Below are positions 7,009-14,753 of a stretch of 19,970 nucleotides of DNA, piece by piece. How positions within the stretch are numbered: the first letter of the stretch is position 1; every line of letters begins with the position of its first letter. The DNA is taken from the NCBI GenBank assembly GCA_035265935.1, contig DATFOC010000035.1, forward strand, positions 1 to 19,970. The letters run 5' to 3'. Below the pieces are notes generated by a model, which searched no databases, was not told the origin of the DNA, and worked only from the letters and a program-made list of their open reading frames with translations. This DNA comes from JACDAN01 sp035265935 (GTDB taxonomy: Bacteria > Actinomycetota > Thermoleophilia > Gaiellales > Gaiellaceae). Both the position numbers and the translations under genes were made by a program.

Positions 7009-8018
7009 GGCGAATTCTCGCGCCCGCGCCGGAACGACCCATTGCTGCGGTGGCGCCACCCAGCTTTTCGATCATCATCCCTGCCTACCAAGCCGCGGCT
7101 TTCATCGCGGACGCGGTGGAGTCGGCACTGACACAGGCGGTTGCTCCCGCTGAGGTAATCGTCTGCGACGACGGTTCCACCGACGAACTGGCTAAAGCGC
7201 TTCGGCCGTTCTCCGGCCGGATCACCGTTCTCCGAAAGGAGCATGGAGGCGCCGCATCAGCCCGCAACGTCGCTACCCGCTCAGCGTCTTCGGAGTTCGT
7301 CGCGTTTCTCGATGCGGACAACATTTTCCTACCGGGCCATCTCGAAGCGGTTGGTGACCTGGCTGCCATGCGGCCGGACCTCGACATCCTGACGACGGAC
7401 GCCTTTCTCGAGCTCGATGGCCATATCTACGGACGGTATTACCGAGGCAAGGCGCGCTTCATCGTCGAGGACCAGCGGCGAGGAATCATTCATCAGCACT
7501 TCATCTTCGGAAACGCCGCGTTCCGCCGCGAGGCGCTGCTGGCGGTGGGAGGGTATGACGAAACGGTTCTCGCAGAGGACACGGACCTCTTCCTGCGGAT
7601 GATCCTCGGCGGCTCGCGGGTCGGCCTCGTCGACGAGCCGTTATGTGTGTATCGAATCCGGTCGGGCACGCTCAGCTCGAACCTGCCGCGCTCTCTTCGT
7701 TCGGGAGTCGTCGTGCTCGAGCGTGCCCGTAATCATGCAAGCCTCACCTCCGAGGAGCGGCGCTACCTCCAACGGGAGCTCGCCGATAAGCGCAGGGAAG
7801 CCGAGCTAGCTGAGGCAGAAGAAGCGTTGCGTGGCTTCGCTCCCCACCCGAGGCGCAGGGCGCTCAAGATCGCTTTCGGGCGTCCGGGTTACGGGTTCGT
7901 CCCGCGTATGAAGGCACTGGCGGCCGCCTTGGCACCAGGCATCGCACGCCGTTATCTCGAGCGTCTCGACGAGAGGACTGGTCGGTCCCGACTCGCGCTG
8001 CAGACGCGGGGGCGCTAG
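7005..8018 (+). CDS. GT2-family glycosyltransferase (paralogue A)
   Basis: A 337-residue family 2 glycosyltransferase. The core opens with FSIIIPAYQA (21-30), then CDDGSTD (54-60), the metal-binding DAD in FLDADN (101-106), and ED at 191-192 in VLAEDTDLF as the likely catalytic base. A C-terminal extension of about 100 residues, helical and rich in Arg, Ala and Glu (including EAEEALRG and GRSRL near the end), is shared with the inverted glycosyltransferase at 8180-9235, so the two are paralogues. There is no membrane helix. The start ATG 7005 follows the asparagine-synthase-like gene by 54 bp and is preceded by a possible six-codon leader frame. It probably adds a sugar to a lipid-linked glycan; donor unknown. 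Confidence 0.88.
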   Translation: MRRILAPAPERPIAAVAPPSFSIIIPAYQAAAFIADAVESALTQAVAPAEVIVCDDGSTDELAKALRPFSGRITVLRKEHGGAASARNVATRSASSEFVAFLDADNIFLPGHLEAVGDLAAMRPDLDILTTDAFLELDGHIYGRYYRGKARFIVEDQRRGIIHQHFIFGNAAFRREALLAVGGYDETVLAEDTDLFLRMILGGSRVGLVDEPLCVYRIRSGTLSSNLPRSLRSGVVVLERARNHASLTSEERRYLQRELADKRREAELAEAEEALRGFAPHPRRRALKIAFGRPGYGFVPRMKALAAALAPGIARRYLERLDERTGRSRLALQTRGR

Positions 8019-8027
8019 AGCGGAAAA

Positions 8028-8039
8028 GCCGCGCGCGGC
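8028..8039 (-). terminator. Possible weak terminator between convergent glycosyltransferase genes
   Basis: The perfect palindrome GCCGCGCGCGGC is followed on the minus strand by TTTT. It would end minus-strand transcription from the inverted glycosyltransferase, whose stop is about 140 bp upstream. The stem is short and the T-run has only four bases, so this is weak. The rest of the 161-bp gap 8019-8179 holds nothing recognisable. Confidence 0.25.
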
Positions 8040-8179
8040 ACGGTGGGTACCGCTGGGCGAACACGCCGGTTGGGTTCGTGGCGGGCTTCTTAACCCGTGA
8101 GCGAGGTGTCACGCGTACGGCGCTGCGCAGCTCGTACCGCGCGTCCTTGATGCGAAACGCGCGGCGTCGGCGTACCGTC

Positions 8180-9235
8180 TCAGGGGGTGGAGCGTCCGAG
8201 CGAGCGCTTCAGTCGGCTCCGTCCGCTTCGCATTTCCCGCCGCTCGAGCGCTCGTCGCGCTGCCTTCGGCGCGAGTGCGGCCGCAAGAGCGGCGGTCCGG
8301 GCACGGAAGCCCACCGTCGGCGTGCGCGCCGCGACGAAGGCACGGCGGCGGGCGTCGGGCGAGCCTCCACGCAACGCCGCTTCAGCTTCTGTCAATGCGA
8401 GCGACGCGCGCTGTCGCGCTACCGATCGCGCAAGCACCGCACGTTCTCGGTCGCTGAGGTTGTACGTCTGCCCGACGCGTTCGAGGAGGCCAACACGATC
8501 GCGGAGCGTCCGAACGCGGTCGGCGGTCAAGCTCCGGGCGTGGAAGCGATAGCGGTAAAGAGGCTCGTCCACTAGGCCGGCGATGGCCTGGCGGTGAAGC
8601 AGCCGGATCACGCATTCCCAATCGGAGCCCCTCGACAGCGATTCGTCGAAGCCGCCGGCGTCGATGAGTGTTCTGGTCCGGGCCGCCGGCGCGACGCAGA
8701 AACACCGCTCGAGGATCGCTGTGGCCTGATCGGCGACCTCGAATGGAGTGTCATCGCCAAATTTCGAAACAGGCTGTCCGTCAAGCTCGAGGAACGCGTC
8801 AGTGCAAAGGATGTCGAGATCGGATCGAGCCGTTGCGAGCTCTGTCAGGGCCTCGAGCCGTGTCGGCATGTACGCATCGTCCGCGCCAAGAACCGCAAAG
8901 AACTCACCCCTTGTTCGGCCGAGAGCCACGTTCCACGCAGACGCGACGCCGCCGCGCCACTTCCGGATGTACGTGACGCGGTCGCCGAAGGGTTCGAGTG
9001 CTGCGGCAGTTCGGTCCGTCGATCCGTCGTCGCAGACGATCACCTCGAGCGGTGGAAGCGTCTGCCGTAACGCCGACTCGACTGCCTCGGCGATCGTATC
9101 GGCGGCGTTGTAGGCCGCGACCACAACGGAGAAGGTCGGAGACGCGCGTGGCGGAACGTCACTCTTGACTGGTGGCGCGCGAAAGACCCGCACCCTCGCG
9201 GTCACGGGACGACCGGCTTCATAGGAAATCCGCAT
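8180..9235 (-). CDS. GT2-family glycosyltransferase (paralogue B)
   Basis: A 351-residue family 2 glycosyltransferase. The core begins at FSVVVAAYNA (35-44), followed by CDDGSTD (68-74), the metal site in LGADDAY (116-122; the first Asp of the common DADD is Gly here, a known variant) and SDWE (204-207), holding the likely catalytic base. The C-terminal part (EAEAALRG, RRRAF, LAAALAP, GRSRL) aligns with the end of the glycosyltransferase at 7005-8018, showing common origin. Roughly the first 33 residues form an extension before the core. ATG 9235 is the farthest start used here; the GTG codon of residue 11 (position 9205) is possible. The gene faces away from the methyltransferase at 9310 and converges on its paralogue. 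Confidence 0.87.
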   Translation of the reverse strand: MRISYEAGRPVTARVRVFRAPPVKSDVPPRASPTFSVVVAAYNAADTIAEAVESALRQTLPPLEVIVCDDGSTDRTAAALEPFGDRVTYIRKWRGGVASAWNVALGRTRGEFFAVLGADDAYMPTRLEALTELATARSDLDILCTDAFLELDGQPVSKFGDDTPFEVADQATAILERCFCVAPAARTRTLIDAGGFDESLSRGSDWECVIRLLHRQAIAGLVDEPLYRYRFHARSLTADRVRTLRDRVGLLERVGQTYNLSDRERAVLARSVARQRASLALTEAEAALRGGSPDARRRAFVAARTPTVGFRARTAALAAALAPKAARRALERREMRSGRSRLKRSLGRSTP

Positions 9236-9296
9236 GACATAGCACTGCTCTCGTCATGATTCCATCGGTAGGGCGAGAACGGCCCGGTGGACGAAG

Positions 9297-9302
9297 TAAC
9301 GT
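9297..9302 (+). promoter_or_regulatory. -10-like box for a leaderless methyltransferase start
   Basis: TAACGT lies 7 nt before ATG 9310, the same spacing as at several other starts in this window. No convincing -35 box is visible. It favours ATG 9310 over the in-frame ATG 9256, which would lie only 20 bp from the divergent glycosyltransferase start. Confidence 0.3.
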
Positions 9303-9309
9303 CTTTGCC

Positions 9310-10023
9310 ATGGTGCAGCGCCCGAGTCGCCTGTCCGTGAATGACCGAGTTCGATGGCGGCGTCGCCTGGAGCGGATTCGGCGACCAGCGTGGCTCGGAA
9401 CCATTCGCCGAACCACGCCGCTGAGCGAGCACTGGGGCCGCGACCGCGGAACGCCCGTCGACCGCTACTACATCGAACGGTTTCTGGCCGAGGAGCGCGC
9501 CGCGATCCGGGGCCGAGTACTCGAGGTGATGAACGCCGACTACGTCGAGCGCTTCGGCGTGGCCGTCGAACGCCAGGACATCCTCGATATCGATCCGGCG
9601 AACGAAGCCGCGACGATTGTCGCGGACCTCGCTGCAGCCGACTCGGTCCCAAGCGAGCTGTTCGACTGCGTCATCCTCACGCAGACGCTCCAGTACATCT
9701 ACGACCTCGAAGCGGCCGTGGAGCACGTGCATCGGATTCTGCGTCCCGGCGGTACGCTCCTCTGCACGGTTCCGGCAGTCAGTCGGATAACTCGGCTCCA
9801 ACTCGAATCTGAGTTTTGGCGGTTAACGCCGGCTGCATGCTCGCGACTATTTGGAGAGGTCTTCGCCGGAGGACACGTTGCTGTGCGTGGGCACGGCAAC
9901 GTGCTCACTGCTGTGGCGTTTCTCGTCGGGATGGCCATGGAGGAGCTCTCGCCGCGAGAGCTGAACCGCGACGATCCGTTTTTTCCGCTTGTCGTAACCG
10001 TTCGCGCAACGAAGGGAGCTTGA
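9310..10023 (+). CDS. Methyltransferase-like protein of a glycan cluster (Methyltransf_11-like, degenerate motif I)
   Basis: A 237-residue protein built like the class I methyltransferases found beside glycosyltransferases. Seen: TPVDRYYIERFL (48-59), a common lead-in in this subgroup; RGRVLEV at 67-73 in the motif I position but followed by MNADY instead of the usual glycine-rich turn; FDCVILTQTLQYIYDLE (118-134) as motif IV; and RILRPGGTLLCTVPA (142-156) as the post-motif strand. The missing glycines mean SAM binding may be unusual or lost. ATG 9310 is chosen because a -10-like box stands 7 nt upstream and it leaves space for divergent promoters; ATG 9256 in the same frame is an alternative. 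The stop is 11 bp from the convergent ABC ATPase. Likely substrate is a glycan, inferred from context. Confidence 0.75.
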   Translation: MVQRPSRLSVNDRVRWRRRLERIRRPAWLGTIRRTTPLSEHWGRDRGTPVDRYYIERFLAEERAAIRGRVLEVMNADYVERFGVAVERQDILDIDPANEAATIVADLAAADSVPSELFDCVILTQTLQYIYDLEAAVEHVHRILRPGGTLLCTVPAVSRITRLQLESEFWRLTPAACSRLFGEVFAGGHVAVRGHGNVLTAVAFLVGMAMEELSPRELNRDDPFFPLVVTVRATKGA

Positions 10024-10034
10024 CACTCGGCCGC

Positions 10035-10754
10035 TTAAGTGCTCCCCACGGAGTCGAGGTAGCGCGGCTGAGTCTGATCGAAGGGGCCGTGTTCTCGGAC
10101 CGACCCGTTTTCCAGCCATAGTGCTCGGCTGCAGAGGCTGGCGAGCATGGGGTGGTCGTGCCCCGCAGCGACGACGATACCGCCGGCCTCGATAAGCGCG
10201 TGTGCGCGCTCCTGGAGAAACTGGCGGAACTCGTGGTCGAGTGCCTCGTGAACCTCATCCAACACGAGGATGTCAGGGTTGGCCTCCTCCGCGACGGCGA
10301 GCCCGAGCCGGGCCTTCATCCCCTGCGAGTACGTCAGGACAGGACGTTCGAACGCCTCGCCGAGAGCGCTCCTCTCCTTCACGGTGCCGAGCGCCCGTGC
10401 GGCGGAACGTCGGGAAAGTCCTCCGAGGACGCCGAGCAAGAGCGCATTTTCGCGACCCGTCAGCAACGAGAGCAGCCCGGCGTCGATCGAGAGTAGGGAA
10501 GCAACGCGCCCCCGAATCTCGATCCTCCCGCGATCGGGCGAATAGACACCTGCCAGGACGCGCAGCAAGGTCGTTTTCCCCGAGCCGCTGGGCCCGATCA
10601 ATGCCGTACCCACGCCGCGCTCAATCGAGAACGTGAGGTCGCGTAGGCCCCAGGTGGTGACGCCGGTGCCGCGGAGGCGCGCCTGTCCAGGGGTGACAAC
10701 CCGGAGATAGCGGTTGAAGAAGAACTGCACACCGACGTCCTCGGCGATGATCAT
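10035..10754 (-). CDS. ABC transporter ATP-binding protein of a polysaccharide exporter (Wzt/TagH-like, short form)
   Basis: A 239-residue ATPase that powers export of a lipid-linked glycan. Walker A is GPSGSGKT (54-61), the LTGREN segment (98-103) is typical of the Wzt/TagH/KpsT subfamily, the signature is YSQGM (142-146), Walker B is DILVLDE (161-167) with catalytic Glu E167, and the switch His is in AAGHDHP (196-202). The start ATG 10754 overlaps the permease stop by 1 nt (TGATG), so the pair is coupled. The frame is open farther upstream to 11123, but that part lies inside the permease and is not protein-like. The protein ends soon after the nucleotide-binding domain, so it lacks the C-terminal carbohydrate-binding domain of longer Wzt proteins. 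The polymer exported is unknown. Confidence 0.92.
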   Translation of the reverse strand: MIIAEDVGVQFFFNRYLRVVTPGQARLRGTGVTTWGLRDLTFSIERGVGTALIGPSGSGKTTLLRVLAGVYSPDRGRIEIRGRVASLLSIDAGLLSLLTGRENALLLGVLGGLSRRSAARALGTVKERSALGEAFERPVLTYSQGMKARLGLAVAEEANPDILVLDEVHEALDHEFRQFLQERAHALIEAGGIVVAAGHDHPMLASLCSRALWLENGSVREHGPFDQTQPRYLDSVGST

Positions 10755-11596
10755 CAAATGACCTTCGCGAACTGACGCTGCTCTGAGCGGTACAGAGGCA
10801 GGAAGATCACAAGGAGCGCCAGGGCGGCCGCGAGCGGAAAGGCCAGTTCCCAAAGCGCGGGTCTCGTTCCATCCATGAACACATCGCGATAGGCCTCGAA
10901 CAATCCGGTCAGAGGATTGAGGCGCAGCAGGGTCTGTACGTCTTCGCTTGTTTCGGCGAGGGGTACGAGGCCGGGTGCGAGAAAGAAGAGTGCGCGCACG
11001 AAGCTCGTGACAAAGGACCGTAGCTCGCGAAGCCATATTCCAAACAAGACGGCTGCGTAGGCTGTTGTGATCGCGAGCAGAATGTTGATTACCAGCACGA
11101 GTGGAAACCAGAGGATGCTCCAAGTCGGGGCTACGCCGTAAATCGCCATCATCACAACCACGAGCAACAAGCTCGAGGAAAATGCGACGGCCTCAGTTAG
11201 CGCTGCGGAGATCGGCAACAGCATCCGTCTGAACGACATGTTCAGGAGGATGGGCCTGCGCAGCTCGAGCGCCGTCATCGCATTCGCGATCGTCAACATC
11301 ACGAGCTGGAATGGGATGATCGCGCACGCGAGGCTTAGGCCCGGGGTCGTTGCCTCGAGATCGAGCACGAAACTTACGAGAAAGAGGTAAACGCCGACGA
11401 GCGCCACGGGGTCCAGCAGCCAACGCGCGAACCGGAACGGACCCCGCCCGTAGCGGAAACGAATGTCCGACTCAGTCAGTGCGCGAAGCACATCGATAGA
11501 GCTGCCGAGCGACCGGATCAGAAGGGGGACGGTGGACTCGCCGCCGACCCATGGCGTTGCCGTCCCTGGTGACCCCGCTTCGCGATTCGCCTGCAT
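10754..11596 (-). CDS. ABC-2 type polysaccharide export permease (Wzm/TagG-like)
   Basis: A 280-residue membrane subunit with about six hydrophobic segments (near 61-79, 87-108, 130-153, 158-188, 197-214 and 249-270 counting from ATG 11599). An amphipathic N-terminal stretch, RFRYGRGPFRFARW, precedes helix 1, and RLNPLTGLFEAYRD before the last helix is the conserved pattern of ABC-2 polysaccharide permeases. It forms the channel moving lipid-linked glycan across the membrane with the ATPase encoded next. Two consecutive ATGs exist (11599 and 11596). The -10-like TACTCT lies 3 or 6 nt upstream of them, and the 6-nt spacing to 11596 fits a leaderless start better. No Shine-Dalgarno is seen. Confidence 0.92.
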   Translation of the reverse strand: MQANREAGSPGTATPWVGGESTVPLLIRSLGSSIDVLRALTESDIRFRYGRGPFRFARWLLDPVALVGVYLFLVSFVLDLEATTPGLSLACAIIPFQLVMLTIANAMTALELRRPILLNMSFRRMLLPISAALTEAVAFSSSLLLVVVMMAIYGVAPTWSILWFPLVLVINILLAITTAYAAVLFGIWLRELRSFVTSFVRALFFLAPGLVPLAETSEDVQTLLRLNPLTGLFEAYRDVFMDGTRPALWELAFPLAAALALLVIFLPLYRSEQRQFAKVI

Positions 11597-11602
11597 CATC
11601 TC

Positions 11603-11608
11603 AGAGTA
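11603..11608 (-). promoter_or_regulatory. -10-like box for the exporter operon
   Basis: On the minus strand TACTCT precedes ATG 11596 by 6 nt, consistent with a leaderless transcript of the permease-ATPase pair. A clear -35 box was not found. The remainder of the gap 11609-11731 shows nothing recognisable. Confidence 0.35.
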
Positions 11609-11731
11609 GTGGCTCTCGGGGCATGCGTTGCCGAACCGGCATCGTTCCTATCGCGCCTGGCTCCCCCGACGTTGGATGCATGGAAAAGAAAGGCAACACG
11701 GCCTAGACCTCGGTGCGTTATCGCGCGGCGG

Positions 11732-11962
11732 CTACTTCAGCCGTAGGGTGGTGGATCGACCCGCCGCAAGGCGCTCTTCTGCGACGCTGCCTGTCGAAGC
11801 GAGAGGGTCTGTCTGCGGCGACAATTCCAGTGGGTCGAACTCGATGAGTCCCGAGAACTCCTGGCCGAGTTTGGCCAAGATCGCCGCGAGAAACAGTCCG
11901 ATTAGGAGCGAGGCGGCGAAGAACCCGGCAACCCCGACGAATATCCAAAGCCAGACCGACAT
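11732..11962 (-). CDS. Small single-pass membrane protein of unknown function
   Basis: A 76-residue protein with one long hydrophobic segment (about 3-31, WLWIFVGVAGFF onward) and a polar, acidic-to-neutral tail containing FDPLEL. The start ATG 11962 has a near-perfect AGGAGG Shine-Dalgarno 4 nt upstream, which is the main reason to accept it as a gene despite its size. It reads in the same direction as the exporter operon, 135 bp upstream of the permease. I recognise no family. It could be an accessory membrane factor of the glycan machinery, but context alone does not show this. Confidence 0.62.
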   Translation of the reverse strand: MSVWLWIFVGVAGFFAASLLIGLFLAAILAKLGQEFSGLIEFDPLELSPQTDPLASTGSVAEERLAAGRSTTLRLK

Positions 11963-11985
11963 CGCGCCTCCTCAGCAGGCATCGC

Positions 11986-12003
11986 CGAACTATTGAAAGT
12001 TCG
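11986..12003. promoter_or_regulatory. Inverted repeat upstream of the small membrane protein gene
   Basis: CGAACT-ATTGAA-AGTTCG is a perfect 6-bp inverted repeat with a 6-nt AT-rich centre, 24 bp upstream of ATG 11962. It could be an operator. It lies in the non-coding stretch 11963-12391, whose only other structures are the inverted repeat at 12293-12318 and the -10-like box at 12380. Confidence 0.3.
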
Positions 12004-12292
12004 AGATCGCTGGGGGGAATCATTCCATAAACGGCGGCGTGCACCGGAATCATCCGGGGATCTCGCCACAACGCCGCTCTGCGGTCACGGGCTCAAAGAG
12101 CGCTGGACACATCGGGCGAGGTCGGCGACTCTGCCTGCTCGTCGCGACTCCGGTGCGCTAGCGAGAGGCAGCTGACGTGCCGGGCGGCCGAGCCCGGTCT
12201 TGAGCTCCGGCTCGAGTCGAACATGCCCGACCGGCGGAACAACGGCGTTCATTCGTCACGAGAACCGAGCCGATGGTATCCACGGTGCCGAA

Positions 12293-12318
12293 ATCTCACC
12301 GGGTAGGAAATGTGAGAT
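12293..12318. promoter_or_regulatory. Inverted repeat upstream of the GT87-like gene
   Basis: ATCTCAC and GTGAGAT form a perfect 7-bp inverted repeat around a 12-nt centre that contains AGGAAA (12305-12310), a Shine-Dalgarno-like sequence for the in-frame ATG at 12317. If transcribed, the stem would enclose this ribosome site and half of the ATG. On DNA it could serve as an operator about 60 bp upstream of the -10 box at 12380. Confidence 0.3.
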
Positions 12319-12379
12319 GCCGAAGGCCTGCACACGCGCGCAGCAGGAGCTCGTTGCTTTCCCCGAACCGCGGTCGCCG

Positions 12380-12385
12380 TATCAT
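12380..12385 (+). promoter_or_regulatory. -10-like box for leaderless GT87-like gene
   Basis: TATCAT matches 5 of 6 bases of the -10 consensus and lies 6 nt before GTG 12392. A TTGCTT (12354-12359) could be the -35 box, but the spacer would be 20 nt, longer than usual. Confidence 0.4.
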
Positions 12386-12391
12386 GGAACG

Positions 12392-13645
12392 GTGAAGGCG
12401 CGGCCAATCACCACCGCGTTCTGGGTAGTTGGTGTCCTCAGTCTGGGAACCAGTCTCGTCCCGATCGTAAACGGTGAGCAGGGCTACGATACGGCACCCT
12501 TATGGCACGCAGTCCGGGCGCTTCTCGAAGGTGGGACGGTATATACGGAAAAGGGTGCCGGCGACCTGCTCTATCCACCGAGTGCTCTGCTCATGCTCTT
12601 GCCCCTTGGAGCCTTGACCCTGAATTGGGCGGGCCGCCTTTTCTTCGTCGTCGATATTGCGACGATTCTCGCGGCAACGGCAGTCCTGTTGAATGTCTTC
12701 GGACTGCGGTGGCGCGGTCTTGCGGGGGCGATTGCATTGCTGGGAATAAGCCTCGCATGGCCGGTGCTCTTCACTATCGACGCCGGAAATGTCAACGGTC
12801 CGCTGCTTCTCGGGCTGGCTCTCTTCCTTCGTGCGGCCACCCGTGGCCTCTGGACCAGCGCTGGAGTGTGGCTGGGCCTCACACTCGCCCTCAAACCTCT
12901 CCTGGCGCCGCTTCTGATCGTGCTTATCCTTTACCGCCGTTGGAAGGGTTTCGCTATCGCAGTTGCGGTTCCGCTCGCCCTATCAGCTCTCGTTCTTCTT
13001 TCGGCTCCCGAGACACGGCATTTTTTCGATAGAACGTTGCCCCTCTTGTTCCGTGGTCAGAATCAGGACATTCAGGATGTGAGCATCTCCCTATCGAGCG
13101 TAGCGGCTCGGTTTTCGATTCCCGATCCCGCGGTCGTCGCCATTCAGCTCGTCGTGATCTCGGCAACCGGCATTCTGGTTTGGCGTCGGTGGCAGTCCAC
13201 CGACAGATCGGAGCCGCGCCGCCTCGTCGAGCTGAGTTCGATCCTGCTCGTCGGAGCATTTCTCGCTTCGACGTTCGCGTTTCCGCACTACGGCATCTTC
13301 CTGCTGCCGCTTGCGGTGTCGATAACCGACCGGGCTTCTCCGTATCGCGATTGGCTGACCTGGGGAGCGCTGTTCTGTCTAGCTACTCCGATCAGCTGGC
13401 AACTCGAGCTCCTGCCGGAGGGGGTGAATGAGGTGTTGGCGGAGCGCTTCACGTTCGCCCTGCTGATCCTGCTCGTCTCGGTGTCGCTCGCTCTCAGAAG
13501 GCAGACTCAGGTCCAGACCGCGAGTCCGGCAGTGCCGTCAGTTCCGGTCGCAGCACCCAGGAAGGCTCGCGTGGCGACGGGGCTACGCGAGAGGCCCGAG
13601 CACCGTGGAGGAATCGCCGCTCAGGACGCGGAGGGCAACCCGTAG
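12392..13645 (+). CDS. GT87-like (DUF2029) integral membrane glycosyltransferase, polyprenol-phosphate-sugar dependent
   Basis: A 417-residue membrane protein with about ten hydrophobic segments. It resembles the GT-C family GT87, which moves mannose or arabinose from polyprenyl-phosphate sugars onto glycans or glycolipids on the outer face of the membrane. Seen: a first helix at about 7-26, then a loop with GYDTAPLW (31-38) holding the acidic residue expected in GT-C enzymes, YPPSALLMLLPLG (61-73), and a GNVNG (about 134-138) with SAGVWLGLTLALKP that match conserved GT87 positions. GTG 12392 gives an N-terminus directly before helix 1 and sits 6 nt after a -10-like box. ATG 12317, with AGGAAA 6 nt upstream, would add 25 residues. 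The gene converges on the GtrB-like gene with 58 bp between. Confidence 0.8.
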   Translation: MKARPITTAFWVVGVLSLGTSLVPIVNGEQGYDTAPLWHAVRALLEGGTVYTEKGAGDLLYPPSALLMLLPLGALTLNWAGRLFFVVDIATILAATAVLLNVFGLRWRGLAGAIALLGISLAWPVLFTIDAGNVNGPLLLGLALFLRAATRGLWTSAGVWLGLTLALKPLLAPLLIVLILYRRWKGFAIAVAVPLALSALVLLSAPETRHFFDRTLPLLFRGQNQDIQDVSISLSSVAARFSIPDPAVVAIQLVVISATGILVWRRWQSTDRSEPRRLVELSSILLVGAFLASTFAFPHYGIFLLPLAVSITDRASPYRDWLTWGALFCLATPISWQLELLPEGVNEVLAERFTFALLILLVSVSLALRRQTQVQTASPAVPSVPVAAPRKARVATGLRERPEHRGGIAAQDAEGNP

Positions 13646-13703
13646 GAGTCGCGCGATCCTTGGCGGATGTCGTGCCTCAATGCCGTGACCGACTCGTCGG
13701 GTG

Positions 13704-14753
13704 TCATGGTCGTCCTTGGTTCGCGGCTTCCTCGGAGGCTTCCTCCCAGACGAAGACTCGTCTCCCCGGTTCGATCTCCCTCGAGAAGCCAGCCGCGCGA
13801 TTGACAATGTAGAGCGGCCGCCGTTTCGTCTCCACGTAGATTCTTCCCACATACTCGCCCACGACGCCAAGGACGATCAGTTGGACACCGCCGAGAAAGC
13901 TCGCTACGAAGATAATTGACGTCCAGCCGGGCACCGTGAAAGCACCGCTGAGTTTGAGAATAATTGCGACGATGCCGTAGATGAACGAGCCAATCGATAC
14001 CGCGAAACCGAGTGCAAGTGCGAGTCTAAGAGGCGCGTTCGAGAAGCTGACAATGCCGTCCATGGCGAAATTCATCATCTTTCTCAAGGGGTACTTGGTT
14101 TCCCCCGCGAAGCGCTCGTCTCGGTCGTACACGACGCCCGCTTGCTTGAAGCCTACCCAGCTGAACATTCCTCGGACGTAACGATCGCTCTCTCGCATTG
14201 TCTTGTATGCCTCGAGCGCCTTCCGGTCGACAAGGCGAAAATCTCCAACGTCGGGGGGAATGTTGACATCAGTAAGCTTTCTCAATAGACGATAGAAAGT
14301 CGCGGCGGTAACTCGCTTGAAGTGGCTGTCACCGAGCCGTTCGTTGCGAACTGCGTACACGACGTCAAACCCTTCGCGCCACCGTTGTGCCATCGTGAGA
14401 ACGGTTTCCGGCGGGTCCTGAAGATCCGCATCCATGACGATGACAGCATTGCCGGATGCAAAGTCCAGGCCAGCCGTGATTGCAGTTTGGTGGCCGAAAT
14501 TGCGCGATAGCTGAAGAACCTTGAATCGGGAGTCCTGAAGAGTGATCTCGAACAGCTGATCGAAGCTGCCGTCGTCGCTACCGTCGTCTACGAAAATGAC
14601 TTCGGCGGTTGCGTCGAGTTGCCCCAATAGCGACAGCAACCGTTCATAAAGGGCCCGGATACTCTCGTCTTCATTGTAAACGGGCAGGACGAAAGAATAC
14701 TCTGGCCCATTATCTCTTCGAGGTTCCCGAACGCTCTCAGGGGAGGGCCTCAT
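13704..14753 (-). CDS. GtrB/DPM1-like polyprenyl-phosphate glycosyltransferase
   Basis: A 349-residue GT2 enzyme with two C-terminal membrane helices, the layout of bactoprenol-phosphate glucosyltransferases (GtrB) and related dolichol-phosphate mannose synthases. It would charge a polyprenyl phosphate with a sugar from a nucleotide donor. Seen: FVLPVYNEDE (21-30), FVDDGSDDG (54-62), RNFGHQTAITAG (84-95), the catalytic metal site MDADLQDPPE (107-116), and helices near 242-265 and 278-302. Its product is a natural donor for GT-C enzymes such as the adjacent GT87-like protein and the lost GT39-like one. ATG 14753 is chosen: the frame is open to a TTG at 14810, but that stretch is not conserved-looking. 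Base composition appears less GC-rich than its neighbours. Confidence 0.9.
   Translation of the reverse strand: MRPSPESVREPRRDNGPEYSFVLPVYNEDESIRALYERLLSLLGQLDATAEVIFVDDGSDDGSFDQLFEITLQDSRFKVLQLSRNFGHQTAITAGLDFASGNAVIVMDADLQDPPETVLTMAQRWREGFDVVYAVRNERLGDSHFKRVTAATFYRLLRKLTDVNIPPDVGDFRLVDRKALEAYKTMRESDRYVRGMFSWVGFKQAGVVYDRDERFAGETKYPLRKMMNFAMDGIVSFSNAPLRLALALGFAVSIGSFIYGIVAIILKLSGAFTVPGWTSIIFVASFLGGVQLIVLGVVGEYVGRIYVETKRRPLYIVNRAAGFSREIEPGRRVFVWEEASEEAANQGRP

Noticed and set aside
10755..11123. N-terminal extension of the ABC ATPase frame
   Set aside because: It lies inside the permease gene in another frame, has no ATPase-like sequence, and the start at 10754 is coupled to the permease stop.
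12384..12395. A three-codon frame (MER) whose stop overlaps GTG 12392, similar to the other leader frames
   Set aside because: Its ATG overlaps the -10-like box, so it would not be on the transcript.
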